A stretch of DNA of 64,000 nt from Roseburia hominis. Lineage in GTDB: Bacteria; Bacillota; Clostridia; Lachnospirales; Lachnospiraceae. The DNA lies in NCBI GenBank assembly GCA_040702975.1, contig CP159990.1, forward strand, positions 3,472,001-3,536,000, read 5' to 3'. Within the stretch, counting starts at the first letter, position 1; each line of letters begins with the position of its first letter. Positions 1 to 10,039 of the stretch are shown here, one piece after another. The position numbers were made by a program, and so were the translations under genes. Under the pieces are notes generated by a model. That model did not search any database. It saw only the letters and a list, made by a program, of their open reading frames with translations, and was not told the origin of the DNA.

Positions 1-355
1 CATACGAAGTTCACCTAACTCATTCTCGATCGCAGCTAATTTTGCCTGAAGGTCTTCATCAGCCTCTTTTGTCTCATCGGCCTTCGGCTTCTCGGCATCA
101 GCAGTTTTCGTCTCTTCCTGCTTTTCAGAAAATTTCTCCTGTTCCGGTTCTTTTTTATCATCTGAAGCTTCATCTTCAGTTATACCGATCAGGTCATCTT
201 CTGTCTGCGGAGCTGTCTTGTCCTCTTCCTGGGTGATCTCAGGATCTTTTTCTGATGCTGAAACTCTCAGTGTCGCGCTGCTAAGGCCTGCCGATCATCG
301 CCGCCGTCAACGCAATCACGAGACCTCTTTTCAGCACGTCTCTCCACTTACCCAT
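1..355 (-). pseudogene. Secreted acidic protein gene, 5' part, frameshifted in its signal peptide (runs off the window)
   Basis: An ATG at 355 follows a good AAGGAG ribosome binding site. It opens a signal peptide (MGKWRDVLKRGLVIALTAAM) that reaches a TAG at 283-281, codon 25. From base 285 leftwards another frame stays open to base 1. It encodes LSSATLRVSASEKDPE, which reads as the end of a signal peptide plus its cleavage region, then a Glu/Lys/Asp/Thr-rich stretch and a heptad-like AKLAAIENELGEL. Removing one base near 289 joins the two frames, giving Gly-Gly-Leu-Ser-Ser. The second frame meets a TGA at 297-295, so it has no ATG start of its own here. The gene is either inactivated by a 1-bp insertion or the base is a sequencing error. 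The function of the mature part is not recognisable. Confidence 0.6.
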
Positions 356-419
356 TACGCTTTCTCTCCTTAACACATATTTTTAACTTGCACCAGCACA
401 GACTGATACAATTATTTAT

Positions 420-425
420 ATCATA
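420..425 (-). promoter_or_regulatory. Possible extended -10 element for the frameshifted secreted-protein gene
   Basis: On the minus strand TGC-TATGAT reads as an extended -10, about 65 bp upstream of the ATG at 355, without a clear -35. The rest of the 356-672 gap is AT-rich and holds only the pckA terminator and the palindromic motif listed separately. Confidence 0.35.
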
Positions 426-548
426 GCACAATATTCAGAAAAAATCACTAGAAAAAAACAATTATTACCACTAAATTTACAATAATTTTTCAATGATTTT
501 GAAATCAAACTTTTGAAAGCAGTCTCAGCACTCCTGGCAACCGAAACA

Positions 549-582
549 AGGTCCACTGGACCTTATTTCAGGTATGCATGGC
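549..582 (-). repeat. Palindrome plus GTTGCC-N3-CATACCTGA motif downstream of the pckA terminator
   Basis: After the pckA terminator the minus strand reads GTTGCCATGCATACCTGA, then a palindrome around GGTCCAGTGGACC. Related arrangements occur at about 2658-2680, 11519-11540 and 42605-42645. I read this as one member of a small extragenic repeat family. Confidence 0.5.
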
Positions 583-584
583 AA

Positions 585-632
585 CAAAAAAGCCGCTGTA
601 TCCATAACTTATCATTCATGAATACAGCAGCT
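585..632 (-). terminator. Intrinsic terminator of pckA
   Basis: On the minus strand a GCTGCTGTATT arm pairs with GATACAGCGGC across a loop of about 20 nt and is followed by TTTTTTG. It lies 41 bp after the pckA stop codon. Confidence 0.85.
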
Positions 633-672
633 CCTCTTATACGTCACCAGCCATAACGGCCATCTGTTTTAA

Positions 673-2277
673 TTATAACTGCGGACCAGCCGGTACTAAT
701 GCTTTACCAGCGTCATTGCCCTCATACTTAGCAAAGTTCTTGATAAATCTTCCAGCCAGGTCTTTTGCCTTAGCTTCCCACTCAGCAGCATCTGCATACG
801 TATCGCGAGGATCAAGAATCTTCGGATCTACGCCCGGAAGCTCGGTCGGAACTTCAAGGTTGAAGTACGGAATCTTTTTGGTAGGTGCGTTCAGGATATC
901 TCCGTTCAGGATCGCATCGATGATACCACGGGTGTCACGGATAGAGATACGTTTTCCGGTTCCGTTCCAGCCGGTATTTACCAGGTATGCCTTAGCGCCG
1001 CTCATCTCCATCTTCTTCACAAGCTCCTCGGCATATTTGGTCGGGTGAAGCTCAAGGAATGCCTGTCCGAAGCAAGCGGAGAATGTCGGTGTCGGCTCTG
1101 TGATACCACGCTCTGTACCTGCAAGCTTAGCGGTAAATCCTGACAGGAAATAATACTGTGTCTGCTCCGGAGTCAGAACGGATACCGGCGGAAGTACGCC
1201 GAACGCGTCTGCTGACAGGAAGATGACTTCCTTAGCTGCCGGTGCGGAAGATACCGGACGTACAATATTCTCAATATGATCAATCGGGTAAGATACACGG
1301 GTATTCTCTGTTACGCTCTTGTCAGCGAAATCAATCTTGCCTTCTGCATCAAGTGTAACATTCTCAAGAAGAGCGTTACGTTTGATCGCATTGTAGATAT
1401 CCGGCTCAGACTCTTTGTCAAGGTTGATAACCTTCGCATAGCAGCCACCCTCAAAGTTAAATACGCCGTTGTCGTCCCAACCGTGCTCATCATCACCAAT
1501 CAGAAGACGTTTCGGGTCTGTGGACAGAGTGGTCTTACCTGTTCCGGAAAGTCCGAAGAAGATGGCGGTATTCTCGCCGTTCATATCTGTGTTCGCAGAG
1601 CAGTGCATAGCAGCGATGCCTTTGAGCGGCAGATAGTAGTTCATCATAGAGAACATACCCTTCTTCATCTCTCCGCCGTACCATGTGTTGATGATGACCT
1701 GCTCGCGGCTTGTGATATTGAACACTACTGCTGTCTCAGAGTTAAGGCCCAGTTCTTTATAGTTCTCTACTTTTGCCTTAGAAGCATTGTAAACAACGAA
1801 CTCCGGCTCGAAATCTGCAAGTTCTTCCTCTGTCGGCTGGATAAACATGTTCTTAATAAAATGAGCCTGCCATGCAACTTCCATGATGAAACGGATCGGC
1901 ATACGGGTGTCCTTGTTAGCGCCGCAGAACGCATCTACTACGAAAAGTCTCTTATCAGAGAGTTCTTTTATTGCGATGTCCTTAACAGCTTCCCAGGTCT
2001 CTTCTGAAGCCGGGTGGTTGTCGTTCTTGTACTCATCAGAAGTCCACCAAACAGTGTCCTTGGAATTCTCGTCCATAACGATGAATTTGTCTTTCGGCGA
2101 ACGACCTGTGTAAATACCGGTCATTACGTTCACTGCACCAAGCTCACTTACCTGACCTTTTTCAAAACCTTCCAGGTCGCCCTTGGTCTCTTCTTCAAAT
2201 AACATCTCGTAAGAAGGATTGTATACGATCTCTGTGGTTCCGGTAATGCCGTACTTGCTTAAATTAATCTCTGCCAT
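673..2277 (-). CDS. pckA: ATP-dependent phosphoenolpyruvate carboxykinase
   Basis: This cytosolic enzyme interconverts oxaloacetate + ATP and PEP + CO2 + ADP. In anaerobes it can run towards either gluconeogenesis or CO2 fixation. The 534-residue product is full length for the ATP-type family. The kinase P-loop [11 protein letters not shown] sits near residue 240, followed by the metal- and PEP-site segment [12 protein letters not shown]. The ATG at 2277 has AGAGGT about 10 nt upstream. The gene is monocistronic, with its own promoter at 2445-2472, a leader of about 165 nt and a terminator downstream. The leader can form a hairpin (AATCACCC/GGGTGATT), but I recognise no riboswitch class in it. 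Confidence 0.97.
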   Translation of the reverse strand: MAEINLSKYGITGTTEIVYNPSYEMLFEEETKGDLEGFEKGQVSELGAVNVMTGIYTGRSPKDKFIVMDENSKDTVWWTSDEYKNDNHPASEETWEAVKDIAIKELSDKRLFVVDAFCGANKDTRMPIRFIMEVAWQAHFIKNMFIQPTEEELADFEPEFVVYNASKAKVENYKELGLNSETAVVFNITSREQVIINTWYGGEMKKGMFSMMNYYLPLKGIAAMHCSANTDMNGENTAIFFGLSGTGKTTLSTDPKRLLIGDDEHGWDDNGVFNFEGGCYAKVINLDKESEPDIYNAIKRNALLENVTLDAEGKIDFADKSVTENTRVSYPIDHIENIVRPVSSAPAAKEVIFLSADAFGVLPPVSVLTPEQTQYYFLSGFTAKLAGTERGITEPTPTFSACFGQAFLELHPTKYAEELVKKMEMSGAKAYLVNTGWNGTGKRISIRDTRGIIDAILNGDILNAPTKKIPYFNLEVPTELPGVDPKILDPRDTYADAAEWEAKAKDLAGRFIKNFAKYEGNDAGKALVPAGPQL

Positions 2278-2444
2278 CTTGCATCTTACCTCTTTTCTTA
2301 AATAATAAATACCATAGGGTTGCTAATGTATCGAATCACCCCATACCCCTCCGATAACGGGTGATTGTATAATATGATAACCGCCTGCCAGGGCAGGGCT
2401 TACGATATCTTTCGGGGAAGCATCAAAAGTACTCCCAATAACAT

Positions 2445-2472
2445 ATTATACATACTAGCCCTGGAAAATCAA
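2445..2472 (-). promoter_or_regulatory. Sigma-A promoter of pckA
   Basis: The minus strand carries TTGATT (2472-2467), a 16-bp spacer and a perfect TATAAT (2450-2445). It lies about 170 bp upstream of the pckA ATG. Confidence 0.75.
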
Positions 2473-2679
2473 TAAAAATATTCTAAATTGGAGATTTTTT
2501 GTTAAATTATTCACCAAGTATTGCCCGAATCCCCGGCATTTTCATTCATAAATACTAGTATTTCTTCTTTCCGTCAAAAGCATACCTGTTTTTTGCTATT
2601 TTCTTCACAATCAAAGCGAACGGTCAAAATCCGTTGCACCATCATGCCCGCATACCTTATTTCAGGTATATTTGGCAAC

Positions 2680-3027
2680 TTAAAAATAAGTCTTATTCAA
2701 CCGGGAAATCGATACCGCAAACCAGATCAGCACCGCCAAAAATATCACGATCGCCGCCCAAAACAGACCGACCGGAATCTTCATATAGCTGCAGCACAAA
2801 TCTACGGCCCCATAAAAAACTGCTGCCAATCCGAGAGCCAGCATTTTCGGTGACACCGCCTGAATATACGCCGCCTTATTCTTACACTTTTTCGGATTTT
2901 CAGACTTAGGCAGCAAAATCGTCGTATTGATTTCTCCTGTCCGTCTCATCTGGAACCATGCATATAAAACATACATTCCGCACGCAAGTCCAATTATTCC
3001 AAAAAATCCGCCCATACTGTCATTCAT
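2680..3027 (-). CDS. Small integral membrane protein of unknown function
   Basis: This 115-residue protein has three predicted membrane segments: about residues 6-25 (FFGIIGLACGMYVLYAWF), 62-80 (MLALGLAAVFYGAVDLCC) and 85-107 (VGLFWAAIVIFLAVLIWFAV). A Lys/Asn-rich loop lies between the first and second. The ATG at 3027 has a strong GAGGAG site. It lies downstream of thrC on the same strand (115-bp gap) and may be co-transcribed with it. No catalytic motif is visible and I do not recognise the family. The gene runs straight into another copy of the TTGCC-N3-ATACC motif at 2658-2680. Confidence 0.75.
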   Translation of the reverse strand: MNDSMGGFFGIIGLACGMYVLYAWFQMRRTGEINTTILLPKSENPKKCKNKAAYIQAVSPKMLALGLAAVFYGAVDLCCSYMKIPVGLFWAAIVIFLAVLIWFAVSISRLNKTYF

Positions 3028-3141
3028 ATTCTATCTCCTCACGCTACTATCTATCCTGAAACTACAAATCTCCTGATCCCGGCAGGCTTCCGTGGCTTAC
3101 TCCCACAGGCGCCTGCATCAGGTACATTCTGTTTTTATTTT

Positions 3142-4632
3142 CTACTTTACTCCAAGAATCTCTTTCACGGACGCCTCCATCTTGTCCACATCACACTCAC
3201 GATCATGGAGAATCTTCGCATTTCTGATCTCCTCAATCGCATTCGGAATTTCCATGCCGGACACCTCATGCAGCTTATCGATCAGATCAAATTCTTCCAG
3301 CTTGTCGTATCCGGCGTCAATCGCGGTCATCACGCTGCGCGCGAATTTGTACGGGCTTGCGGTAGATGCGATCACCGTCTTGTGCTCGTCCCCCTGTGCC
3401 TTCCGATACGACTGATATACGGTAGACGCCACCGCCGTATGGGTATCCATCACATACCCTGTCGCAACATAAACGTCATGAATCGTCTGCTTTACCTGCT
3501 CTTCCGTCGCATAGCCTGCTTCAAAATCTGCCAGCTTTTCTCTCATCTCTTCACTGATCGCATACTCGCCCTGAGACTTAAGAGCCGCCATAAGCTCCGC
3601 ATTTTTTTCAGAATCCTCCCCCGCGATCCGGTAGATCAGTCTTTCCAGATTGCTGGAAATCAGAATGTCCATAGACGGCGAAGTTGTCAAAATAAACTCT
3701 CTGTTCCTATCATAGGTTCCGGTCTGGAAGAAATCGTAAAGCACCTTATTCTCGTTGGAAGCACAGATCAATTTTGCGATCGGAAGCCCCATATTTTTTG
3801 CGTAATAAGCCGCAAGGATATTGCCAAAGTTACCGGTCGGCACAACTACATTGATCTCCTCTCCCTCGGCGATCTCGCCATTTTGCAGCAGCTTCGCGTA
3901 AGCATACACATAATACACGACCTGCGGAACCAGACGTCCGATATTGATGGAATTCGCGGAAGAGAACTGGAAACCGGCTGCGTCCAGCTCCTTTGCCAGC
4001 TCCTTATTCTCAAACATTGCTTTTACGCCGCTTTGCGCATTGTCAAAATTTCCGTGAATCGCCACGACCGATGTGTTCGCACCTTTCTGCGTCACCATTT
4101 GCAGCTTCTGCACCTCGCTGACCCCGCCCTTCGGGTAGAACACGATGATCCGGGTCCCTTCCACATCTGCAAAGCCTGCAAGCGCTGCTTTTCCGGTATC
4201 TCCTGAGGTCGCCGTCAGAATCACGATTTCATTTTTCACCTGATTCTTCTTTGCGGAAGTGGTGAGAAGGTGCGGCAAAATGGAGAGGGCCATATCCTTG
4301 AACGCGATCGTTGCCCCATGGTAGAGTTCCAGATAATACGCCTCGTTCACCTTTGCAAGAGGCGCGATTTCCTCCGTGTCGAACTTGCTGTCATAAGCCT
4401 TCGCGATACAGTTCTTTAATTCCTCCTCCGTAAAATCCGTGAGGAATTCCTTCATCACCGTATAGGCAGTCTCCTGGTAACTCATATCCTTTAACTCATT
4501 AAGAGAAACAGGCAGCTTCGGAATGCTGACCGGAACAAATAATCCTCCGTCGTCCGCAAGTCCTTTCAGAATTGCCTGAGATGCTGTCACTGTCATGTCA
4601 GAATTTCTTGTACTTTTGTAAAGTAGATTCAT
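3142..4632 (-). CDS. thrC: Threonine synthase
   Basis: A PLP enzyme that converts O-phosphohomoserine to threonine, the last step of threonine synthesis. The start at 4632 (MNLLYKSTRNSD) has AGAAGGG about 9 nt upstream and gives 496 residues, normal for the long bacterial form. The N-terminal threonine-synthase domain begins TRNSDMTVTASQAILKGLADDGG. The PLP lysine lies in HGATIAFKDMAL. The phosphate-binding loop ATSGDTGKAAL and the cofactor-ring segment VPTGNFGNILAAYYA are intact. Its own promoter is at 4677-4705, so it appears to be transcribed independently of the adjacent trp operon. Confidence 0.95.
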   Translation of the reverse strand: MNLLYKSTRNSDMTVTASQAILKGLADDGGLFVPVSIPKLPVSLNELKDMSYQETAYTVMKEFLTDFTEEELKNCIAKAYDSKFDTEEIAPLAKVNEAYYLELYHGATIAFKDMALSILPHLLTTSAKKNQVKNEIVILTATSGDTGKAALAGFADVEGTRIIVFYPKGGVSEVQKLQMVTQKGANTSVVAIHGNFDNAQSGVKAMFENKELAKELDAAGFQFSSANSINIGRLVPQVVYYVYAYAKLLQNGEIAEGEEINVVVPTGNFGNILAAYYAKNMGLPIAKLICASNENKVLYDFFQTGTYDRNREFILTTSPSMDILISSNLERLIYRIAGEDSEKNAELMAALKSQGEYAISEEMREKLADFEAGYATEEQVKQTIHDVYVATGYVMDTHTAVASTVYQSYRKAQGDEHKTVIASTASPYKFARSVMTAIDAGYDKLEEFDLIDKLHEVSGMEIPNAIEEIRNAKILHDRECDVDKMEASVKEILGVK

Positions 4633-4676
4633 AACCTTCACCCTTCTATTTGTAGTCTCTTCTTTCATTTCTGATA

Positions 4677-4705
4677 ATCATAGCACAACTCTTTCGATTG
4701 CGCAA
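4677..4705 (-). promoter_or_regulatory. Promoter of thrC
   Basis: TTGCGC (4705-4700), a 17-bp spacer and TATGAT (4682-4677) on the minus strand end about 45 bp before the thrC start codon. Confidence 0.65.
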
Positions 4706-4786
4706 TTTAATTCTGCCGGGAAAGTCCTATTCTTCCGCAAAACATTACGGTTTATTCCGCTCTTCGCACCCCTTCTCCATAACGCA

Positions 4787-5569
4787 CTACCCTGAAATGG
4801 AGAGTATCGCTTCTTTCATGCCCCGCACATATTCCTCCACATACGGAACGCACTCTTCCCCGTGCTCTGCTATGATCTTCACGATCGCAGAGCCAACGAT
4901 CACCCCGTCAGAAATCTCTGCCATTTCTTTCGCCTGCTCAGGAGTCGCAATCCCAAATCCTACAGCACAGGGGATATCCGTCACCTTTCTCACCTGCCCG
5001 ATCATTTTCCCGATATCCGTCGTGATCTTACTGCGCACGCCGGTCACCCCAAGGGAGGATACGCAGTACAAAAATCCTTCCGCCTCTTTTGCGATCATCG
5101 CGATTCTCTCATGAGAGGTCGGCGCGATGAGGGATACCAGTTCTACACCGTACTTCCTGCACATTCCCGCAAGCTCCTCTTTTTCTTCATAGGGCATATC
5201 CGGCACGATCACGCCGCACATTCCGCACTCCACACAGCGCTTCATGAACCGCTCCACTCCATAGGTATAAATGGCATTGATATAAGTCATGAATACCCTG
5301 GGAATTTGCATCTCCTCTTTAATTTCCTTCATAGCGTCAAACAGTTTATCTGTCGTACAGCCCCCGGTAAGCGCTCTCTCATCGGCCTCCTGGATCACCG
5401 GCCCTTCTGCAATCGGATCGGAAAATGGAATCCCTACCTCTATTAAATCCGCCCCCGCGTCCTGCATGGCAAGCAGCAGACTCTTTGTCACTTCAAGCGA
5501 AGGATCTCCTCCCGTAATAAATGGAATAAATGCTTTTTTCTTATCAAATGCGTCCTTAATCCTACTCAT
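4787..5569 (-). CDS. trpA: Tryptophan synthase alpha subunit
   Basis: Cleaves indole-3-glycerol phosphate to indole and glyceraldehyde-3-phosphate, passing indole to TrpB. The ATG at 5569 (MSRIKDAF) overlaps the end of trpB by 8 bp and uses the AGAGGAG just upstream, giving 260 residues, typical for the family. Family landmarks are [10 protein letters not shown] near the N terminus, [18 protein letters not shown] with the catalytic acid region, and the C-terminal phosphate-binding GFGIATPEQ and GVIVGSAIV. It is the last gene of the trp operon; I saw no convincing terminator before the thrC promoter. Confidence 0.96.
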   Translation of the reverse strand: MSRIKDAFDKKKAFIPFITGGDPSLEVTKSLLLAMQDAGADLIEVGIPFSDPIAEGPVIQEADERALTGGCTTDKLFDAMKEIKEEMQIPRVFMTYINAIYTYGVERFMKRCVECGMCGVIVPDMPYEEKEELAGMCRKYGVELVSLIAPTSHERIAMIAKEAEGFLYCVSSLGVTGVRSKITTDIGKMIGQVRKVTDIPCAVGFGIATPEQAKEMAEISDGVIVGSAIVKIIAEHGEECVPYVEEYVRGMKEAILSISG

Positions 5570-6749
5570 AAATCTCCACTCCTCTATATCTTGCAATAGC
5601 CGCCACATCTTTATCTCCGCGGCCCGAAATGTTAATCACGATAATCTGATTCTTTGACATGGTCGGCGCCAGCTTCATCGCGTAAGCCACCGCATGAGAG
5701 CTCTCCACCGCCGGAATGATTCCTTCTGTCCGCGACAAATACTCAAATGCTTCTACCGCCTCGCTGTCCGTAATTGGAACGTATTTCGCCCGGTCCTGGG
5801 CCGCCAGCATGGCGTGTTCCGGTCCAATTCCCGGATAATCAAGCCCTGCCGAAATCGAATATACCGGTGCGATCTGTCCGTCCTCATTCTGGCAGAACAA
5901 GGATTTCATTCCGTGGAAAATACCTTCCGTCCCTCTGGCGATGGTCGCCGCATGTTTTTCCGTATCCACACCCAGGCCTGCCGCCTCGCAGCCGATGAGC
6001 TGCACCTCCTTGTGTGGAATGAATTCATAAAATGCTCCCATCGCATTGCTTCCGCCGCCCACACAGGCGATCACGGCGTCCGGAAGTCTTCCTTCTTTTT
6101 CCAATAGCTGTTCTTTGATCTCTTTTCCGATGATTTTCTGAAAATCACGGACAATTGTGGGAAATGGATGCGGCCCCATCACAGAGCCCAGCACGTAGAG
6201 AGTATCGTCCATTCGGCTTGCCCACTCCCGCATCGTCTCATTTACAGCGTCTTTCAGTGTCATGGTGCCTGTAGTGACCGGGTGCACCTTTGCCCCTAAA
6301 AGCTCCATTCGAAATACATTCAAAGCCTGGCGCTCGGTATCTTCTTTTCCCATGTAAATCTCACATTCCATATCCATGAGAGCTGCCGCCGTGGCGGTCG
6401 CCACTCCATGCTGCCCTGCTCCTGTTTCCGCAATCACGCGGGTCTTCCCCATTTTCTTTGCCAGGAGCACCTGACCCAATACATTGTTGATCTTATGGGA
6501 GCCGGTGTGGTTCAGATCCTCCCGCTTCAGATAAATCTTTGCGCCTCCCAGATCCTTTGACATCTTTTTTGCCTCATAAAGAAGGGAGGGACGCCCTGCA
6601 TAATTTCGCAAAAGTTCGTCAAGCTCCCTGTTAAATTCCGGATCGTTTTTATACTTCTCGTATGCTTCCTCCAGCTCATTTACCGCGTTCATCAGCGTTT
6701 CCGGCACGAACTGCCCTCCATATCTGCCAAATCTACCTTTACTTCCCAT
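5562..6749 (-). CDS. trpB: Tryptophan synthase beta subunit
   Basis: PLP enzyme that condenses indole with serine to form tryptophan. The 395 residues match the TrpB1 type. The Schiff-base lysine is in [15 protein letters not shown], the glycine-rich PLP phosphate loop is [10 protein letters not shown], and [17 protein letters not shown] is the COMM-domain side of the active site. The ATG at 6749 lies inside the end of trpF (11-bp overlap), implying translational coupling. Confidence 0.97.
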   Translation of the reverse strand: MGSKGRFGRYGGQFVPETLMNAVNELEEAYEKYKNDPEFNRELDELLRNYAGRPSLLYEAKKMSKDLGGAKIYLKREDLNHTGSHKINNVLGQVLLAKKMGKTRVIAETGAGQHGVATATAAALMDMECEIYMGKEDTERQALNVFRMELLGAKVHPVTTGTMTLKDAVNETMREWASRMDDTLYVLGSVMGPHPFPTIVRDFQKIIGKEIKEQLLEKEGRLPDAVIACVGGGSNAMGAFYEFIPHKEVQLIGCEAAGLGVDTEKHAATIARGTEGIFHGMKSLFCQNEDGQIAPVYSISAGLDYPGIGPEHAMLAAQDRAKYVPITDSEAVEAFEYLSRTEGIIPAVESSHAVAYAMKLAPTMSKNQIIVINISGRGDKDVAAIARYRGVEIYE

Positions 6750-7362
6750 AATTCCTGACCCTTTCTATAAACTCTTTCATTTTAATTTCATCTTTTACTC
6801 CGTCCGTCTCCACCGCACTGCTTACGTCCACTGCGTAGGGACGGCAGGCCTTTACGTGGCCGCAGACATTTTCCCCCGTCAGCCCGCCCGCAAGAAAATA
6901 CGGTTTTGTAAGCTTGGGAATAAGGCTCTTGTCAAATTCCTGTCCGCTCCCACCGTACGTTCCTTTTACATAGGTATCCAGAAGAAGATAATCTGCGTCT
7001 AAATGCTCCGCCTCCAGAATCTGCTCCCGGCTCCTGACCCGGACCGCCCGGATAATGGGAACTTCAGGCACCGCCTCACGGACACGCCGGATATACGCCG
7101 CGTCTTCCTCCCCGTGGAGCTGTATCATCTGGATCGTTCCGCTTTCGCACAGCCTACTGATTATCCCGATATCTTCCTGGACAAACACGCCTACTGCCGG
7201 GATTTCCGTGGACAATTCCTTTCGCAGAGCAGACGCTCTCTCCTCGTCTACATGCCGCCGGGTGTGCGCAAATACGAACCCTATATAATCCGGCTTCAGC
7301 CGGTTTGCCATCTGTACGTCCTCGCTGCGTTTTAACCCGCATATTTTGATCTTCGTCTCCAA
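6739..7362 (-). CDS. trpF: Phosphoribosylanthranilate isomerase
   Basis: Isomerises phosphoribosylanthranilate to CdRP, the fourth tryptophan step. The (beta/alpha)8 landmarks are present: KIKICGLKR with the catalytic cysteine at the N terminus, [17 protein letters not shown] for the catalytic aspartate, and [12 protein letters not shown] plus [14 protein letters not shown] in the phosphate site. There is no ATG in this region. I prefer the TTG at 7362, which has GGAG 9 nt upstream. A second TTG at 7377 is in frame but has poorer spacing. The product is about 207 residues. It overlaps trpB and lies 66 bp after trpC. Confidence 0.94.
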   Translation of the reverse strand: METKIKICGLKRSEDVQMANRLKPDYIGFVFAHTRRHVDEERASALRKELSTEIPAVGVFVQEDIGIISRLCESGTIQMIQLHGEEDAAYIRRVREAVPEVPIIRAVRVRSREQILEAEHLDADYLLLDTYVKGTYGGSGQEFDKSLIPKLTKPYFLAGGLTGENVCGHVKACRPYAVDVSSAVETDGVKDEIKMKEFIERVRNYGK

Positions 7363-7428
7363 ACTCTTTGTCTCCAACTTTCCTGATACTCCTTAAGGTC
7401 TTGATATCTATGATTTTTTCCCGCCATA

Positions 7429-8223
7429 TTAGGAACAGAAAAGCTCGCCGCCATTCAATTCTTCGAGCATTGCTTTTTTGTCAGCGCTTCTCATCAGTGT
7501 CTCTCCGATCAGCACTCCATTTACCCGGGCCTTACGCAATCTTTCGATGTCTGCCGCCGTTTTAATCCCGCTTTCCGCAACAAACAGAACTGTCTCAGGA
7601 GCCAGGCTGCGCAGGCGAATACTATTTTCGATATCCACGGTAAAATCCTTAAGATTCCGGTTATTTACACCGATGATCCTCGCTCCCGCCCGGATTGCGG
7701 ACTGCATTTGGGCCTCATCGTGGACCTCCACCAGCGCGGACAGCCCCAGCCGGTCGCAAATGCGAAGATACCGCTTCACCGTCTCCGTATCCAAAAGTGC
7801 GCAGATCAGGAGCACCACCTTTGCGCCGAGGACCTTCGCCTCATAAATCATATACTCGTCTATCACAAAATCTTTTCTCAGAACCGGAATATTTACATTT
7901 TCTGCAATCTCTTTCAGATATTCGTTCTTTCCCTGAAAGTGTTTCGGCTCCGTCAGGCAGGAAATCGCCGCCGCTCCCGCCATCTCGTACTCCTTCGCAA
8001 TTTCCAGATAAGGGAACTCTTCTGCGATGATCCCCTTGGAAGGGGAAGCCTTTTTCACTTCGCAGATATAATGAATCCCCTCTTCCCTTAATTTCTTTTC
8101 AAAGGGGAATCCGGTATCTCCCTCTAATTCTAATGCCCGCCTGCACATTTCCGAATACGGGACCTTCCGTTTTGCCTTCTCCACACGAAGCTTCGTGTCC
8201 GCAGCTATTTTATCCAAAATCAT
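7429..8223 (-). CDS. trpC: Indole-3-glycerol phosphate synthase
   Basis: Closes CdRP to indole-3-glycerol phosphate with loss of CO2 and water. The ATG at 8223 (MILDKIAADTKLRVEKAK) follows CGAGGAGAG and gives 264 residues. Hallmarks are the catalytic-lysine motif ICEVKKASPSKG, IPVLRKDFVIDEYMIYEAK and the C-terminal VAESGIKTAADI. It is separate from TrpF, unlike the enterobacterial fusion. A gap of about 147 bp separates it from trpD, larger than the other operon gaps, and I see no gene in it. Confidence 0.96.
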   Translation of the reverse strand: MILDKIAADTKLRVEKAKRKVPYSEMCRRALELEGDTGFPFEKKLREEGIHYICEVKKASPSKGIIAEEFPYLEIAKEYEMAGAAAISCLTEPKHFQGKNEYLKEIAENVNIPVLRKDFVIDEYMIYEAKVLGAKVVLLICALLDTETVKRYLRICDRLGLSALVEVHDEAQMQSAIRAGARIIGVNNRNLKDFTVDIENSIRLRSLAPETVLFVAESGIKTAADIERLRKARVNGVLIGETLMRSADKKAMLEELNGGELFCS

Positions 8224-8370
8224 ACCATTCTCTCCTCGTATAATAAGTTTGTAAACAAGTAAAAGCTTACAGACCTTGGGGAAACACACTGATTGCCCGC
8301 TTTCCCTTTCCTTCCATATACTCGCGACTTTGTCGGCGCTAAAACGCCCCTCACTTAGGTGCATTAAGCT

Positions 8371-9387
8371 TTATTCGACTGCCTGGGTCGCCGCCTTAAA
8401 TTCCTCATATTTTGCAAGTGCCTTGCCGCTATCGATCAGTTCTTTGGCCATCTCAATTCCTTCGGCCAGGGAAATGCCGTCGATTCCCAGATACAGGCTC
8501 ATACCGGCGTTTAAGAGCACCACGTCACGTTTCGCGCCCTTTTCTTTTCCATTCAGAATGTCCAGGGTAATCTGCGCATTCTCTTCCGGCGTCCCCCCGA
8601 TCAGATCCTGAAGCGGACATCTGACAAGCCCGAACTGCTCCGGCGTGATTGTATAAGAGGTAATCTCGCCGAACCGGATCTCATGCACCTGCGTCTCTCC
8701 CGTCAGTGTGATCTCGTCAAGTCCGTCCTCCCCGCACACTGCCACACCGCGGGTCACTCCCAGATTGGCCAGCACGCGCGCCAGAGGCTCAGCCAGCTTC
8801 TTATCGTACACGCCCAGGAGCTGCATCGTAGCCGCTGCCGGATTGGAAAGGGGCCCCAGAATATTGAATACGGTGCGTACTCCAAGCTCTTTTCTCACCG
8901 GAGCCGCATATTTCATGGAAGAATGATATACCGGAGCAAACATAAAACAGATTCCCGTATCATTCAATACCTTTTCATTTTGCTCTGCCGAAAGCGCCAC
9001 CTTGATTCCCAGCTTTTCAAGCACATCTGCCGCACCGCTTCTGCTCGACACGCTGCGGTTTCCATGCTTTGCCACCGGCACCCCTCCTGCTGCCACCACA
9101 AACGCGGATGTCGTGGAAATATTAAAGGTACCCACCTGGTCACCGCCCGTCCCTACGATGTCGATCACTTCTCTTTGCGGCTGGATCTTTATGCCCTTTT
9201 CCCTCATGACTGTGGCAAATGCCGTAATCTCATCTATGGTCTCTCCCTGCATACTGAGCGCCATCAGGAAACCTCCCATCTGCGCCTGCGTCGCGGTGCC
9301 GTCCATCATTTCTTCCATGACACCCCTCGCCTCGTCGTATGTCAAATCCTCTTTTTTCGCCAGTTTTGCAATTGCTTCTCTAATCAT
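8371..9387 (-). CDS. trpD: Anthranilate phosphoribosyltransferase
   Basis: Transfers phosphoribose from PRPP to anthranilate. The ATG at 9387 (MIREAIAKLAKKEDL) follows a perfect AGGAGGT and gives 338 residues. The PRPP-binding glycine-rich motif DIVGTGGDQVGTFNIST, KHGNRSVSSRSGAADVLE and the nucleoside-phosphorylase-like N-terminal helical domain are all present. It is not fused to TrpG. Confidence 0.97.
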   Translation of the reverse strand: MIREAIAKLAKKEDLTYDEARGVMEEMMDGTATQAQMGGFLMALSMQGETIDEITAFATVMREKGIKIQPQREVIDIVGTGGDQVGTFNISTTSAFVVAAGGVPVAKHGNRSVSSRSGAADVLEKLGIKVALSAEQNEKVLNDTGICFMFAPVYHSSMKYAAPVRKELGVRTVFNILGPLSNPAAATMQLLGVYDKKLAEPLARVLANLGVTRGVAVCGEDGLDEITLTGETQVHEIRFGEITSYTITPEQFGLVRCPLQDLIGGTPEENAQITLDILNGKEKGAKRDVVLLNAGMSLYLGIDGISLAEGIEMAKELIDSGKALAKYEEFKAATQAVE

Positions 9388-9472
9388 GTCTGTTACCTCC
9401 TGTTGTATTGTAAAATATATTTTCTCCGGTATTCCCGGTTTATTGCCTCGTGTATGTTGTTCACTCACTACT

Positions 9473-10039
9473 TTACAGCGAGAGGAAATTCCCAAGTATT
9501 TTTCTTCCGTCCGGTGTCAAAATGGATTCGGGGTGAAATTGAAGTCCATAGATCTCATAATTCTTATGCCGGACTGCCATCACCTCCCCGTCCTTTGAGC
9601 GGGCCGTCACCTGGAGCACCTCCGGTATCGTTCCTTCTTCTGCCACCAGAGAATGATACCGGGCCGCGTCTATTTCCGGCTCCATATTCCTAAAGACCGG
9701 GCACGCCGTATCAATGGATATCCGGCTTTTCTTTCCGTGCATCAGTTCCTTCGCATGGATGATTCTCCCTCCGAATGCCTCACAAATCGCCTGATGTCCC
9801 AGACAGACACCCAGAATAGGAATCTTCCCGCCAATCCCTTTTACCACCGCTTCACAGACCCCCGCGTCCTTCGGGTATCCCGGCCCCGGCGACAGTATTA
9901 TGTGGCTTGGGTTCATTTTGAAAACCTCTTCTACAGTGACCGCATCATTTCTCACCACCTGGATATCCTGACGGATACTGCCCGCAAGCTGTACCAGATT
10001 GTAAGAAAAACTGTCATAATTATCTATCAAAAGCACCAT
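9473..10039 (-). CDS. trpG: Anthranilate synthase glutamine amidotransferase component
   Basis: Class I glutaminase of 188 residues that supplies ammonia to TrpE. The nucleophile is in GVCLGHQAI and the His-Glu pair in LQFHPESIL, completing the triad; LIDNYDSFSYNLVQ is the family start. Its ATG shares the TAATG junction with the trpE stop, so translation is coupled. In some clostridia such a subunit also serves aminodeoxychorismate synthase; here the position points to tryptophan. Confidence 0.96.
   Translation of the reverse strand: MVLLIDNYDSFSYNLVQLAGSIRQDIQVVRNDAVTVEEVFKMNPSHIILSPGPGYPKDAGVCEAVVKGIGGKIPILGVCLGHQAICEAFGGRIIHAKELMHGKKSRISIDTACPVFRNMEPEIDAARYHSLVAEEGTIPEVLQVTARSKDGEVMAVRHKNYEIYGLQFHPESILTPDGRKILGNFLSL

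Noticed and set aside
2283..2444. A riboswitch in the pckA leader
   Set aside because: A hairpin is visible, but no known aptamer core could be matched by eye.
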